The translations under genes were made by a program, and so were the position numbers. The notes under the pieces were generated by a model that did no database searches, was not told the DNA's origin, and saw only the letters and a program-made list of their open reading frames with translations. DNA of 64,000 bases from Thauera sp. GDN1. GTDB lineage: Bacteria; Pseudomonadota; Gammaproteobacteria; Burkholderiales; Rhodocyclaceae. Shown here piece by piece: positions 1 to 11,200 of this stretch (positions are counted from its first letter, which is position 1; each line of letters starts with the position of its first letter). Where the stretch lies: positions 496,001-560,000 of the forward strand of contig NZ_CP097870.1 of NCBI RefSeq assembly GCF_029223545.1, in the 5' to 3' direction.

Positions 1-903
1 GGGACCCTCGATGTATCCAGCACCGCCGGGGTGGGCAGCCGCTTCTGGTTCGACGTACCGCTGCAGCGCGCAGCCGTCGAACGCACGACCGGATCGGAAA
101 GCGTCGTCGATGGCATGCGCGACGATGCCGCGGCCGACGGGCCTAGCCTGAGCCTGCTGCTGGTGGAGGATGTCGCCATCAACCGCCAGGTGCTGGTCGG
201 CTTGCTGGAGAACGCCGGCCACCTGGTGTTCAGCGCCGAGGACGGTGTGCAGGCGCTGGAGATGTGTCGCCAGCAGGGTTTCGATGCGATCCTGATGGAC
301 ATGCATCTGCCCGGCATGAGCGGCGCGGAGGTGAGTCGCCGAATCCGTTGCGACGCCGACAGCCTGAATGCGGGCGCGCCCATCGTGGCACTGACGGCGA
401 GCGTCGCGCCGGAAGATGTCCGCCACTACCTCGACAGCGGCATGGACGCGGTGGTCGCCAAGCCGATCCGACTCGACAACCTGCGTCAGACCCTGACCAA
501 GGTGGTGCGTGGCCAGTGCGCGCCGGCGCTCGTGAGCGCCCCGTTGCAGGATGGTCCGCTGGATGGACGTCTGCTGGCGATGCACGCCTCGGTGTTCGGC
601 CCGGCGCGCCTGTTGGCGATGCTGGCGCAACTTGCGGTGCAGGCGGAAAGCGGCGCCGCTCAGCTGGCCGAGGCGCTGCAGCGCGAGGATCTGTACGAGG
701 CCGAGGCGGTTGCGCACAGGCTTGCCGGCGCTTGCGAGCTGCTGGGCCTGGGGGAATGCGGCCGCATCTTGCGTGCGTTGGAGAGGACGGCGGCCGCCGA
801 CGATCTGTCCGCCTGCCGCAGCCTGCTCGAGCAGTTCAACGGCCGTATCGAGCCGGACATCGCTGCGGGGCGCGACTACGCCGCAGCCATGGCCCCCGCC
901 TGA
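1..903 (+). CDS. Hybrid sensor histidine kinase, C-terminal part (REC + HPt)
   Basis: This is the 3' end of a gene that begins before the window; the frame is open from base 1. The first residues (GTLDVSSTAGVGSRFWFDVPL) read as the end of a HATPase_c kinase domain. A receiver domain follows: VEDVAIN supplies the acidic pocket, the Asp in ILMDMHLPG (about codon 100) is the likely phosphoacceptor, and the Lys lies in VAKPI. The C-terminal third resembles an HPt domain, with His at about codon 239 in AHRLAGA. The product is therefore probably a membrane or cytoplasmic hybrid kinase feeding a multistep phosphorelay (family knowledge). Its input domain is outside the window, so the signal is unknown. 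It converges on the AraC-type regulator gene with a gap of only 19 bases. Confidence 0.85.
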   Translation, partial: GTLDVSSTAGVGSRFWFDVPLQRAAVERTTGSESVVDGMRDDAAADGPSLSLLLVEDVAINRQVLVGLLENAGHLVFSAEDGVQALEMCRQQGFDAILMDMHLPGMSGAEVSRRIRCDADSLNAGAPIVALTASVAPEDVRHYLDSGMDAVVAKPIRLDNLRQTLTKVVRGQCAPALVSAPLQDGPLDGRLLAMHASVFGPARLLAMLAQLAVQAESGAAQLAEALQREDLYEAEAVAHRLAGACELLGLGECGRILRALERTAAADDLSACRSLLEQFNGRIEPDIAAGRDYAAAMAPA

Positions 904-922
904 ACCTGCGCCGCGGCTGTGC

Positions 923-2005
923 TCAAAGGCGCTGGGTCGAACGCGCCTTGGAGGGCGAGACGCCGAAGAAGTCCCGGTAGCAGCGGCTGAAGTGCGGTGC
1001 GCCGGTGAAGCCGCAGGCGATCGCAATGTTCGTGATCGGGGCGTTGGTCTGCAGCAGCAGCCGACGTGCGCGCGTGATGCGCAGCTCGAGGTAATAGCGC
1101 GACGGCGTCGTCTTCATGTGGCGATGGAAGAGGCGGTCGATCTGGCGCCGCGATACCTGCGCGTAGTGCGCAAGATCGTCGATCGACAGCGGCTCTTCGA
1201 TGTTGCTCTCCATCAGCTTGAGGATGGCGCGCAAGGCGTCGGGCAGGGTAGTGCTGCCTTCGATCACCGGCATCGGGCGGTCGGGAATGTCCTCTGTGCC
1301 GCGGTCGCAGGCGAGGATTTCCTCGATGCCGCGCACGACGTCGTCACCGTGCTGGTGGCGGATCACCGCCAGCATCATGCCCAGCGCGCTGTTCGCGCCG
1401 GCGGAGGAAATGCGGTCGCGGTCGATGACGAAAGGGATTGGGAGCAGCTTGGCGCGTGGGCTGCTCTCCTCGAGGCCCGCCCGGCTTTCGGGATGCACGG
1501 TGCAGGCGTAGCCGTCGAGCAGGCCGGCCAGCGCCAGCACCGAGCTACCGTTCCACAACCCGCCCATGGTCGTCCCTTTGCGTGCGATGGTACGCAGGCG
1601 GTCAAGGACTGTGCGCGGAGGGTTCAGATCGGAGCGGTAGCCGCCGCACACGATCAACATGTCGAGCTCAGTGGCATCGAGGGCCGACAGTTCGCAGTCG
1701 GCGGCGATGCTGATGCCGAGGTCACTGAGTACCGAGCCGCCTTCGAGGCTGACGGCCTGGAACCGATAGAGCGGGTTGCGGGCCAGCAGGTTGGCCGTGA
1801 CGATGGCGTCCACTGCGCCGGTGAAGGCCATCATCGAGAAGTGTTCGAGCAGTACGAAACCGATCCGCCGGCTGATCGGCGGATGGTCGCTGTCGCTGTC
1901 GCGGGCGCGCAGGTAGGCCTGGTTGCTGTGGCGCAGGCGGCTGTTGAAATCTCGGCGTCCGCCGTGGGGGTCGAGGGGGGCCTTGAACGGCTCTCCGTTG
2001 CTCAT
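923..2005 (-). CDS. GlxA-family AraC-type transcriptional regulator (GbdR/SouR-like)
   Basis: The protein has about 360 residues. An N-terminal DJ-1/PfpI-like domain (IGFVLLEHFSMMAF, then LIVCGG, and a SSVLALAGLLDG region) is followed by a C-terminal AraC/XylS double helix-turn-helix (DLAHYAQVSRRQIDRLFHRH and IAIACGFTGAPHFSRCYRDF). This architecture and length match GbdR and SouR of pseudomonads, which activate glycine betaine and sarcosine catabolic genes. The adjacent glyA-sdaB-soxBDAG genes make a sarcosine or betaine regulator the best inference; the effector is not shown by the sequence. I chose the ATG at 2005 because the 15 codons upstream look non-homologous and very Arg/Ala/Pro-rich. 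It probably acts on the nhaC-glyA gap, where inverted repeats are visible. Confidence 0.85.
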   Translation of the reverse strand: MSNGEPFKAPLDPHGGRRDFNSRLRHSNQAYLRARDSDSDHPPISRRIGFVLLEHFSMMAFTGAVDAIVTANLLARNPLYRFQAVSLEGGSVLSDLGISIAADCELSALDATELDMLIVCGGYRSDLNPPRTVLDRLRTIARKGTTMGGLWNGSSVLALAGLLDGYACTVHPESRAGLEESSPRAKLLPIPFVIDRDRISSAGANSALGMMLAVIRHQHGDDVVRGIEEILACDRGTEDIPDRPMPVIEGSTTLPDALRAILKLMESNIEEPLSIDDLAHYAQVSRRQIDRLFHRHMKTTPSRYYLELRITRARRLLLQTNAPITNIAIACGFTGAPHFSRCYRDFFGVSPSKARSTQRL

Positions 2006-2042
2006 GCCGCGTCTCGTGCTCCGTTCCGCGGCCGCGGGGCCG

Positions 2043-2059
2043 CGGGGCACAAGGCCCCG
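2043..2059 (-). terminator. GC-rich hairpin downstream of the nhaC-like gene
   Basis: CGGGGC (2043-2048) and GCCCCG (2054-2059) form a 6-bp stem around a 5-base loop, within a longer run of CCGCGG-type self-complementary sequence (about 2026-2067). It lies between the stop of the NhaC-like gene and the start of the regulator gene, both leftward. No T-run follows, so it could be a weak terminator, a processing hairpin or simply GC-rich spacer. Confidence 0.3.
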
Positions 2060-2075
2060 GGCCGCGGATGGCGGA

Positions 2076-3584
2076 TCAACTGGCCGCGTAGCCGGGTTTC
2101 AGCGTCGTCGTGCCAGGGGTGGTGTCGATGGTCTGGATGGCTTCGCCCATGTCGCGCCAACGCTGCTGTTCTGCGGCGCTGGCCTTGGGGGAGAACCAAC
2201 CGAGGTAAGCATAAACGATGCCGATCACCGGGGACATCCAGCAGGCGAAGGAAAGCGGGATGTAGAGCAGGTTCTCGAAGTTGCCGTCCGACACCCCCAG
2301 GCCCAGTGCGGTGATGACGATGGCGCCGCCTGCGTTCCAGGGCACCAGCGGAGAGACCAGGGTGCCGCCTTCCTCGAGTGCGCGCGACAGGTTCAGCGTC
2401 GAATAACCGCGGCCACGATACGCCGGTGCGTACATGCGGCCGGGCAGGGCGATCGACAGGTAGGGGTCGCCGGCGACCAGGTTGGTGGCGATGGCCGTGC
2501 CGGTGGCGGCCGCCTGCATCGAACCGAAGCTACGGGTGCGCTTGAGCACCGCATCGACGATCACTTCCAGGCAGCGGGTGTGCTCCAGCGCGCCGCCGAA
2601 GCCGAGCGCGATCATGACCAGGGTGATCACCCAGGTCATCGATTCGATGCCGCCACGGTTCAGCAGCTTGTCGATCTCCGTGATGCCCGACTCGATCTTG
2701 AAGCCGCTGTGCATGTAGGTGAAGACCTGATGCAGATCCGCACCCTGCACGAAGATGGCCACGACGCCACCGGCCACGGCGCCGGCGAACAGCGAGGGGA
2801 TGGCCGGCATCTTGTTCAGGGCCAGCACCAGGACCAGCACCGCCGGCAGCAGTACGATCCAGCTCAGGCTGAACTGGCTTTCAATGCCTTGGGTGATCGC
2901 GGTGATCTTGGCGAAGTCCACCGGTCGGCCGTCGATCAGGCTGTAGCCGGCAATGATGTAGAGGACGAGGGCGATCAGCATCGACGGGATCGTCGTCGGA
3001 AGCATGTTGCGGATGTGATCGAACAGATTGGTACCGGTCACCGCAGGCGCCAGGTTGGTGGTGTCCGACAGCGGCGAGATCTTGTCGCCGAAGAAGGCGC
3101 CCGACACGACCGCACCGGCGGTCCAGTACATCGGGATCTCGAAGCCTGCGCCGATGCCCATCAGCGCCAGGCCGACGGTGCCGGTGGTGCCCCACGAGGT
3201 GCCGAGCGAAACCGACACCACCGAGCACAGCAGCATGCCGGCGGCCAGGAACCAGGCCGGGGTGAGCAGCTGGAGGCCGGCGTGGATCATGTACGGCACG
3301 GTGCCGCTGGCGATCCAGGTGCCGATGATCATGCCCACCACCATCAGGATGGCGACCGATTGCAGGCCGATGGTGACCACGCGCAATGCGCCTGCTTCCA
3401 TGTCGTGCCAGCGGTGACCCTGCAGCCAGCCGATGGCGGCGGTGATGGCCAGGCCGAACGCGAGCGGAATGTGGGGCGTGAAGTCCTTGAAATAGAAGAG
3501 CTGGATGCCCAGTACGCCCAGTGTCAGGGCGATGGGAAGCAGGGCCATGCCGAGGGTCGGCCGTTTTATCGTTTTGGTGCTCAT
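2076..3584 (-). CDS. NhaC-family Na+/H+ antiporter-like transporter
   Basis: The 502-residue protein is strongly hydrophobic, with roughly 11-12 predicted membrane segments. It carries the NhaC-family signature around FFGDKISPLSDTTNLA (residues about 150-170) and a second conserved region near MIALGFGGALEHT. The family exchanges Na+ for H+ or for organic anions (for example malate/lactate in MleN). The gene is divergent from glyA-sdaB-sox and next to their likely regulator, so it may carry a substrate or product of sarcosine catabolism, or balance ions for it. That role is inference; the sequence supports only the family. It starts at ATG 3584, preceded by an AGGAGA-like ribosome binding site. 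Confidence 0.8.
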   Translation of the reverse strand: MSTKTIKRPTLGMALLPIALTLGVLGIQLFYFKDFTPHIPLAFGLAITAAIGWLQGHRWHDMEAGALRVVTIGLQSVAILMVVGMIIGTWIASGTVPYMIHAGLQLLTPAWFLAAGMLLCSVVSVSLGTSWGTTGTVGLALMGIGAGFEIPMYWTAGAVVSGAFFGDKISPLSDTTNLAPAVTGTNLFDHIRNMLPTTIPSMLIALVLYIIAGYSLIDGRPVDFAKITAITQGIESQFSLSWIVLLPAVLVLVLALNKMPAIPSLFAGAVAGGVVAIFVQGADLHQVFTYMHSGFKIESGITEIDKLLNRGGIESMTWVITLVMIALGFGGALEHTRCLEVIVDAVLKRTRSFGSMQAAATGTAIATNLVAGDPYLSIALPGRMYAPAYRGRGYSTLNLSRALEEGGTLVSPLVPWNAGGAIVITALGLGVSDGNFENLLYIPLSFACWMSPVIGIVYAYLGWFSPKASAAEQQRWRDMGEAIQTIDTTPGTTTLKPGYAAS

Positions 3585-3732
3585 GGTGTCTCCTGGTCTT
3601 TTGATCGTGACCTTTGCGGTCGATGCACAGACTAGGGAGGCTGTGTAAATGGCGTTTCGGCGATTTGTGCAATGTTGTGCAAGTCTGTCATGGGTTCATT
3701 TACATCGTTTATATCGAGCTCGAAAAGCAAAA

Positions 3733-3749
3733 CCGACATGACATGTCGG
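3733..3749. promoter_or_regulatory. 17-bp perfect palindrome, candidate operator
   Basis: The arms CCGACATG and CATGTCGG are exact reverse complements around a single central A. The site lies about 150 bases upstream of the nhaC-like start and about 165 bases upstream of glyA. Its perfection in a gap with no gene suggests a protein-binding site. No T-run follows, so it is unlikely to be a terminator. Confidence 0.5.
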
Positions 3750-3772
3750 GTCTGGAACAGTGATGGGAATTG

Positions 3773-3787
3773 TGTCCATCTCGGACA
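3773..3787. promoter_or_regulatory. TGTCC-N5-GGACA inverted repeat, candidate operator
   Basis: Two exact 5-base arms with a 5-base spacer lie 24 bases to the right of the 17-bp palindrome. They share a TGTC/GACA core with it (TGTCGG there, TGTCC and GGACA here). A shared core suggests that one regulator could bind both. This is inference from pattern alone. Confidence 0.4.
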
Positions 3788-3913
3788 AACGTGTGACGGG
3801 TACAGGCAAAAGGCCGCGGGGCGAACTTCCTAACATCTGGCTCCAACAGGTCGCGAACCGACGCACCTGCCGCCTGCGGGCGGGATACCAGACCAACCAG
3901 GAGACAACCCGAC

Positions 3914-5176
3914 ATGTTTGCCATGACCGACCGCATCGCCGGTTTCGACGACGAACTCAAGGCCGCGATGGACGCGGAATTCGAGCGCCAGGAATCGCAC
4001 ATCGAGCTCATCGCTTCCGAGAACTACACCAGCCCGCGTGTGCTCGAGGCGCAGGGCAGCGTGCTCACCAACAAGTACGCCGAGGGCTATCCCGGCAAGC
4101 GCTACTACGGTGGTTGCGAGCACGTCGATGTGGTCGAGCAACTCGCGATCGACCGTGCCAAGGAGCTGTTCGGCGCCGACTACGCCAACGTGCAGCCGCA
4201 CTCCGGCTCCCAGGCCAACGCCGCGGTGTACATGGCGCTGCTCGAGCCGCACGACACCGTGCTCGGCATGAGCCTGGCCCATGGCGGTCACCTGACCCAC
4301 GGTGCCAAGGTCAACTTCTCGGGCAAGATCTACAACGCCGTGCAGTACGGCCTCGACGAAACCACCGGCGAGATCGATTACGCGCAGGTCGAGGCGCTGG
4401 CGCGCGAGCACAAGCCGAAGATGATCGTCGCCGGCTTCTCCGCCTACTCCCGCGTCATCGACTGGAAGCGCTTCCGTGACATCGCCGACGCCGTCGGTGC
4501 CTGGTTGTTCGTGGACATGGCGCACGTCGCCGGCTTGGTCGCCGCCGGCCTGTACCCCAACCCGGTGCCCTTCGCCGATGTGGTCACCACCACCACCCAC
4601 AAGACCCTGCGCGGCCCGCGCGGCGGCCTGATCCTGGCGCGCGCCAACCCGGATCTGGAGAAGAAGCTCAACTCGATCGTCTTCCCCGGCATCCAGGGCG
4701 GTCCGCTGATGCACGTCATCGCCGCCAAGGCGGTGGCGCTGAAGGAAGCGCTGCAGCCCGAGTTCAAGACCTACCAGGCGCAGGTGCTGAAGAACGCGCG
4801 CGTGATGGCGGGCGAATTCATCGAGCGCGGCTACAAGATCGTCTCCGGCGGCACCGACGACCACCTGTTCCTGGTCGACCTGGTCGCCAAGGGCATCACC
4901 GGCAAGGCCGCCGACGCCGCGCTCGGCACCGCCCACATCACGGTGAACAAGAACGCCGTGCCCAACGATCCGCAGTCGCCCTTCGTCACCAGCGGCATCC
5001 GCATCGGCACGCCGGCGATCACCAGCCGCGGCTTCAAGGAGGCCGAGGCGAAGGAGCTGACGCACTGGATCTGCGACGTGCTCGACGACATCGACGACGA
5101 ATCGGTGATCGCCGCGGTGCGCGAGAAGGTGAAGGCCCTGTGCGCGCGCTTCCCCGTCTATCCGGCCAGCCGCTGA
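3914..5176 (+). CDS. glyA: Serine hydroxymethyltransferase
   Basis: This PLP enzyme interconverts serine and glycine with tetrahydrofolate/methylene-THF in the cytoplasm. The 420-residue length is standard. Visible family blocks are [12 protein letters not shown] (residues about 31-42), [15 protein letters not shown] (about 54-68), SGSQAN (about 97), and the PLP-lysine motif [14 protein letters not shown] (about 226-239). It heads the run glyA-sdaB-soxBDAG. Here it probably works in the serine-forming direction, combining glycine with the methylene-THF that sarcosine oxidase makes. An AGGAGA ribosome binding site precedes ATG 3914; an in-frame ATG three codons later is an alternative start. 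A second, housekeeping glyA may exist elsewhere in the genome (inference). Confidence 0.95.
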   Translation: MFAMTDRIAGFDDELKAAMDAEFERQESHIELIASENYTSPRVLEAQGSVLTNKYAEGYPGKRYYGGCEHVDVVEQLAIDRAKELFGADYANVQPHSGSQANAAVYMALLEPHDTVLGMSLAHGGHLTHGAKVNFSGKIYNAVQYGLDETTGEIDYAQVEALAREHKPKMIVAGFSAYSRVIDWKRFRDIADAVGAWLFVDMAHVAGLVAAGLYPNPVPFADVVTTTTHKTLRGPRGGLILARANPDLEKKLNSIVFPGIQGGPLMHVIAAKAVALKEALQPEFKTYQAQVLKNARVMAGEFIERGYKIVSGGTDDHLFLVDLVAKGITGKAADAALGTAHITVNKNAVPNDPQSPFVTSGIRIGTPAITSRGFKEAEAKELTHWICDVLDDIDDESVIAAVREKVKALCARFPVYPASR

Positions 5177-5198
5177 TCCGCGTCACCGGAGAACCGAG

Positions 5199-6578
<1,380 letters not shown>

Positions 6579-6610
6579 GAGCACGGCCAGACAGCACAAG
6601 GAGGAGTGTC

Positions 6611-7861
6611 ATGCAACATTATTCCGGCTTCGGGCTCGTCAAGCACGGGCTGAGCTACCACGAGAACTGGCAGCGCATGTGGCGCAATCCCGAGCCCAAG
6701 CGCGAGTACGACATCATCGTCGTGGGCGGCGGCGGCCATGGCCTGGCCACGGCCTATTACCTCGCCAAGGTGCACGGCATCACCAACATCGCGGTGGTCG
6801 AGAAGGGCTGGCTGGGCGGCGGCAACACCGCGCGCAACACCACCATCGTGCGCTCGAACTACCTGTGGGACGAGGCGGCCTGGCTGTACGAGCACGCCAT
6901 GAAGCTGTGGGAAGGCCTGTCGCAGGACCTCAACTACAACGTGATGTTCTCGCAGCGTGGCGTGATGAACCTCGGTCACACCCTGCAGGACATGCGCGAC
7001 ATCCACCGCCGGGTCAACGCCAACCGCCTCAACGGCATCGATGGCGAAGTGCTGGACGTGAAGCAGATCCAGGAGATCGTGCCGCACATGGATTGCTCGG
7101 CCAACCGCCGTTATCCGGTGCTGGGCGCATCCTGGCAGCCGCGCGCCGGGGTCGCCCGCCACGACGCGGTGGCCTGGGGCTTCGCCCGCGGTGCCGACGC
7201 GCTGGGGGTCGACCTGCTGCAGCAGACCGAGGTCACCGGCTTCCGCATCAGCGGCGGCAAGGTGCTCGGCGTCGAGACCAACCGCGGCTTCATCGGCGCG
7301 AAGACGGTCGGTTGCGTGGCCGCCGGCAACTCCGGCGTGCTGGCGAAGATGGCGGGCTTCAAGCTGCCGGTGGAATCCCACCCGCTGCAGGCCCTGGTGT
7401 CCGAGCCGATGAAGCCCATCCTCGACACCGTGGTGATGTCGAACCACGTGCACGGCTACGTCAGCCAGTCCGACAAGGGCGACCTGGTGATCGGCGCCGG
7501 TATCGACGGCTACAACGGCTACGGCCAGCGCGGCAGCTATCCGACGATCGAGCATACCCTGCAGGCGATCGTCGAGCTGTTCCCGATCTTCTCGCGCGTG
7601 CGCATGAACCGGCAGTGGGGCGGCATCGTCGATACCACGCCCGATGCCTGCCCGATCATCTCGGCCACGCCGGTCGGCGGCCTGTTCTTCAACTGCGGCT
7701 GGGGTACCGGCGGCTTCAAGGCCACGCCGGGTTCGGGTCACGTGTTCGCGGCCACGCTGGCCGCAGGCAAGGCCCATCCGCTCGCCGCCCCCTTCACCAT
7801 CGATCGCTTCATCTCCGGAAAGCTGATCGACGAGCACGGCGCTGCCGGCGTCGCGCACTGA
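6611..7861 (+). CDS. soxB: Sarcosine oxidase beta subunit
   Basis: This is the FAD/FMN flavoprotein subunit of heterotetrameric sarcosine oxidase, which oxidises sarcosine to glycine plus a C1 unit captured by THF. The 416-residue product opens with a conserved [19 protein letters not shown] block, followed by the dinucleotide-binding motif [15 protein letters not shown] (about residues 38-52). The C-terminal [15 protein letters not shown] block is the family's conserved C-terminal flavin-contact region. A textbook AAGGAGG ribosome binding site precedes ATG 6611; the frame stays open further upstream, but that stretch overlaps sdaB and is not part of the gene. soxD follows after 15 bases. Confidence 0.96.
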   Translation: MQHYSGFGLVKHGLSYHENWQRMWRNPEPKREYDIIVVGGGGHGLATAYYLAKVHGITNIAVVEKGWLGGGNTARNTTIVRSNYLWDEAAWLYEHAMKLWEGLSQDLNYNVMFSQRGVMNLGHTLQDMRDIHRRVNANRLNGIDGEVLDVKQIQEIVPHMDCSANRRYPVLGASWQPRAGVARHDAVAWGFARGADALGVDLLQQTEVTGFRISGGKVLGVETNRGFIGAKTVGCVAAGNSGVLAKMAGFKLPVESHPLQALVSEPMKPILDTVVMSNHVHGYVSQSDKGDLVIGAGIDGYNGYGQRGSYPTIEHTLQAIVELFPIFSRVRMNRQWGGIVDTTPDACPIISATPVGGLFFNCGWGTGGFKATPGSGHVFAATLAAGKAHPLAAPFTIDRFISGKLIDEHGAAGVAH

Positions 7862-7876
7862 CAGGAGCAGGACACC

Positions 7877-8212
7877 ATGCTGCACATCTACTGCCCGCAT
7901 TGCGAAGAGTATCGCGAGGAAGAGGAGTTCCGGCCCAAGGGCGAGGCGCATATCGCGCGCCCGGCCGATCCCGAGAACACCAGTGACGAGGACTGGGGCG
8001 ATTACCTGTTCTTCCGCAAGAACCCGCGCGGGCTGCACCACGAACAGTGGTTCCATGCCGCCGGCTGCCGCAAGTTCTTCAACGCCACGCGCGACACCGT
8101 CACCTACGAGATCCTCGAAACCTACAAGCCTGGCCAGCAACCGGCGATCACCGCCGAGTCGCGCAAGGCCAAGGCCTCCGCACAGGCCTCCAACCAGGGA
8201 GCGGCAAAATGA
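7877..8212 (+). CDS. soxD: Sarcosine oxidase delta subunit
   Basis: The small 111-residue subunit has the zinc-binding pattern of SoxD: an N-terminal CPHCEEYREEEEF motif and a later AAGCRKFF cysteine near residue 62. The delta subunit stabilises the heterotetramer and has no catalytic centre of its own (family knowledge). An ACAGGAGCAGG stretch provides the ribosome binding site. Its stop overlaps the start of soxA in an ATGA arrangement, which suggests translational coupling. The last 20 residues are Ala/Lys/Gln-rich and probably disordered. Confidence 0.95.
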   Translation: MLHIYCPHCEEYREEEEFRPKGEAHIARPADPENTSDEDWGDYLFFRKNPRGLHHEQWFHAAGCRKFFNATRDTVTYEILETYKPGQQPAITAESRKAKASAQASNQGAAK

Positions 8213-11200
8213 GCCAACGCAACCGTCTCGCCACCGGCGGCCGCATCGACCGCAAGCGCCCGCTGCGTTTCACCTTCAACGGCGTCGGCTACCAGGGCTA
8301 CGCCGGCGACACCCTGGCCTCGGCGCTGCTCGCCAACGGCGTCGACGTGCTGAACCGCAGCTTCAAGTACGCCCGTCCGCGCGGTGTGGTGACGGCCGGT
8401 GCCGACGAGCCGAACGCCATCGTCCAGCTCGGCGCCACCGAAGCCGGCCAGGTCCCGAACGTTCGTGCCACCCAGCAGGCCCTCTACGACGGCCTGGTCG
8501 CCAAGAGCACCAATGGCTGGCCGAACGTCAATCGTGACGTCATGGGCGTGCTCGGCCAGCTCGGCGGCCAGTTCATGCCGCCGGGCTTCTACTACAAGAC
8601 CTTCATGTCGCCGGCCTCGGCGTGGCCGAAGTACGAGCAGTACATCCGCAAGGCCGCCGGCCTGGGGCGCAGCCCGGTCGAGACCGATCCCGACATCTAC
8701 GACCACATGCACCACCATTGCGACGTGCTGGTCGTCGGTGCCGGCCCCGCCGGCCTGGCCGCCGCGCTCGCCGCGGCACGCAGCGGGGCGCGCGTGATCC
8801 TGTGCGACGAGCAGGAGGAGATGGGCGGTTCGCTGCTCGACAGCCGTGAGCTGATCGATGGCAAGCCTGCTGCCGAATGGGTGGGCACGATCATCGCAGA
8901 GCTGGCCGCGTTGCCCGACGTCCTGCTCCTGCCGCGCACCACCGCCAACGGCTATCACGACCACAATTTCGTCACCCTGCACGAGCGCCGCACCGAACAT
9001 CTGGCCGACCTGGCGCCGGCTGCCGCCGGCCGTCGCCAGGCGCGGGCGCGCATGCACAAGGTGCGTGCCGGCCGCGTCGTGCTCGCCACCGGCACGCACG
9101 AGCGCCCGCTGGTGTATGCCCGCAACGACGTGCCCGGCAACCTGGTCGCGGGGGCGGTGTCGACCTACGTCCGCCGCTATGGCGTCGTGCCCGGCCAGCG
9201 TCTGGTGTTGAGCACGACCAACGACCACGCCTACCGCGCAGCGCTCGACTGGCACGACGCCGGCCGCCAGGTGGTGGCGATCGTCGATGCCCGCGAACGG
9301 CCGGATGGCGACCTGGTCGCCGCCGCACGTTCGCGCAACATCCGCATCATCACCGGCAGCGCCGTCATCGAGGCGCAGGGCAAGAAGCGCGTGAGCGCAG
9401 CGGTCGTGGCCGCGATCGACATCGACGGCTTCCGCGTCAAGGGCAGCACCAGCGAGCTGGCGTGCGACACCATCGCCAGCTCCGGCGGCTACAGCCCGGT
9501 GGTGCATCTGGCCGCTCACACCGGCCGCCGCCCGGTTTGGCGCGAGGACCTGCTCGGCTTCGTCTCCGGCGGCGTGCCCGGTCAGATCCCGGCCGGCGGC
9601 GTCAATGGTCGCTGGACGCTGCGCGACGCGATCGCCGACGGCTTCGAGGTCGGTGTGCGTGCGGCGGCCGAGACCGGCCTGACCGCCAGCACCTTCACGC
9701 TGCCGACGGTGGCCCCGGTGCGCGAGGGCAAGCCGGTGGCGCTGTACCAGGTGCCGCACACCAAGCCGGCAATGCGTGCGCCCAAGCAGTTCGTCGATCA
9801 GCAGAACGACGTCACCGCCTCTGGCATCGAGCTGGCCACCCGCGAGGGCTTCGAGTCGATCGAGCACGTCAAGCGCTACACCGGCCTGGGCTTCGGCACC
9901 GACCAGGGCAAGCTCGGCAACATCAACGGCATGGCGATCGCCGCGCGCGTCACCCGGCAGTCGATTCCGGAAGTCGGCACGACGGTGTTCCGTCCGAACT
10001 ACACCCCGATCACCTTCGGTGCGATCGCCGGCCGCCACTGCAACGAGTTCTTCGACCCGCGCCGCTACACCGCCCTGCACGGCTGGCACGTGGAGCGTGG
10101 CGCGAAGTTCGAGGAGGTGGGCCAGTGGATGCGCCCGTGGTACTTCCCGCGCGGCAACGAGTCGATGCACGAGGCCGTGCAGCGCGAATGCCGCGCCGTG
10201 CGCGAGGGCGTGGGCATCCTCGACGCCTCGACACTGGGCAAGATCGAGATCCAGGGCAAGGACGCGCGCGAGTTCCTCAACCGCCTCTACACCAACGCCT
10301 GGACCAAGCTCGAGCCGGGCAAGTGCCGCTACGGCCTCATGTGCAAGGACGACGGCATGGTGATGGACGACGGCGTGACCGCCTGCCTGGCCGAGAACCA
10401 CTTCCACATGACCACCACCACCGGCGGCGCCGCAGGCGTGCTGGACTGGATGGAGATGTGGCACCAGACCGAGTGGCCGGATCTCGAGGTGTACTTCAAC
10501 TCCACCACCGACCACTGGGCGGCGATGACGGTGACCGGGCCGAAGGCGCGCCTGCTGCTCGCCGAGCTGGCCGACATCGACGTCTCGGCCGAGGCCTTCG
10601 GCTACATGGACTGGCGCGAAGCGAAGGTCGCCGGCGTTCCGGCGCGAATCTTCCGCATCTCCTTCACCGGCGAGCTGTCGTTCGAGATCAACGTCCAGGC
10701 CAACTACGCGATGCACGTGTGGAAGGCGCTGTTCGAGAAGGGCGCCAAGTACGACCTGACGCCTTACGGCACCGAGACCATGCACGTGCTGCGCGCGGAG
10801 AAGGGCTTCATCATCATCGGCCAGGAGACCGATGGTTCGGTGACGCCGGAAGACCTCGGCATGCAGTGGTGCGTGGGCTACAAGAAGCCCTACTCGTGGA
10901 TCGGCCGGCGTGCGCTGACCCGACCTGACACCAAGCGTGACGACCGCAAGCAGCTCGTCGGCCTCAAGCCGCTCGATCCCGAGCTGGTGTTGCAGGAAGG
11001 CGCCCAGATCGTGCTCGAGAAGGAAATCAGGATCCCGATGCCGATGGTCGGCCACGTCACCTCGAGCTATTTCAGTCCCATCCTGGGCCACGGCTTTGCG
11101 CTCGCCCTGTTGAAGGGCGGCAGCCAGCGCATCGGCCAGACCGTCTATCTGCCGATGGCGGACGGCAAGGTACATGCCGCCGAAGTGGTCAGCCCCGTGT

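Larger units (their letters stand above)
3585..3913. promoter_or_regulatory. Divergent control region between nhaC-like gene and glyA-sox operon
   Basis: This 329-base gap separates two divergent transcription units and holds no credible gene. Two perfect inverted repeats stand out: CCGACATG-A-CATGTCGG (3733-3749) and TGTCC-N5-GGACA (3773-3787), about 38 bases apart centre to centre. A tandem TGTGCAA/TTGTGCAA motif lies near 3666-3681. glyA has a clear AGGAGA ribosome binding site just before its ATG. I saw no glycine riboswitch. The repeats are candidate sites for the AraC-type regulator encoded next door (inference). Confidence 0.55.

Noticed and set aside
551..3635. Long plus-strand open frames over the leftward regulator and NhaC genes
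   Set aside because: They oppose genes with clear DJ-1/AraC and NhaC signatures and have Arg/Gly/Asp-rich, motif-free translations.
3585..3913. Glycine riboswitch upstream of glyA
   Set aside because: The conserved GGAGA/AGCC-type tandem aptamer features are not evident, and the gap shows protein-binding-type repeats instead.
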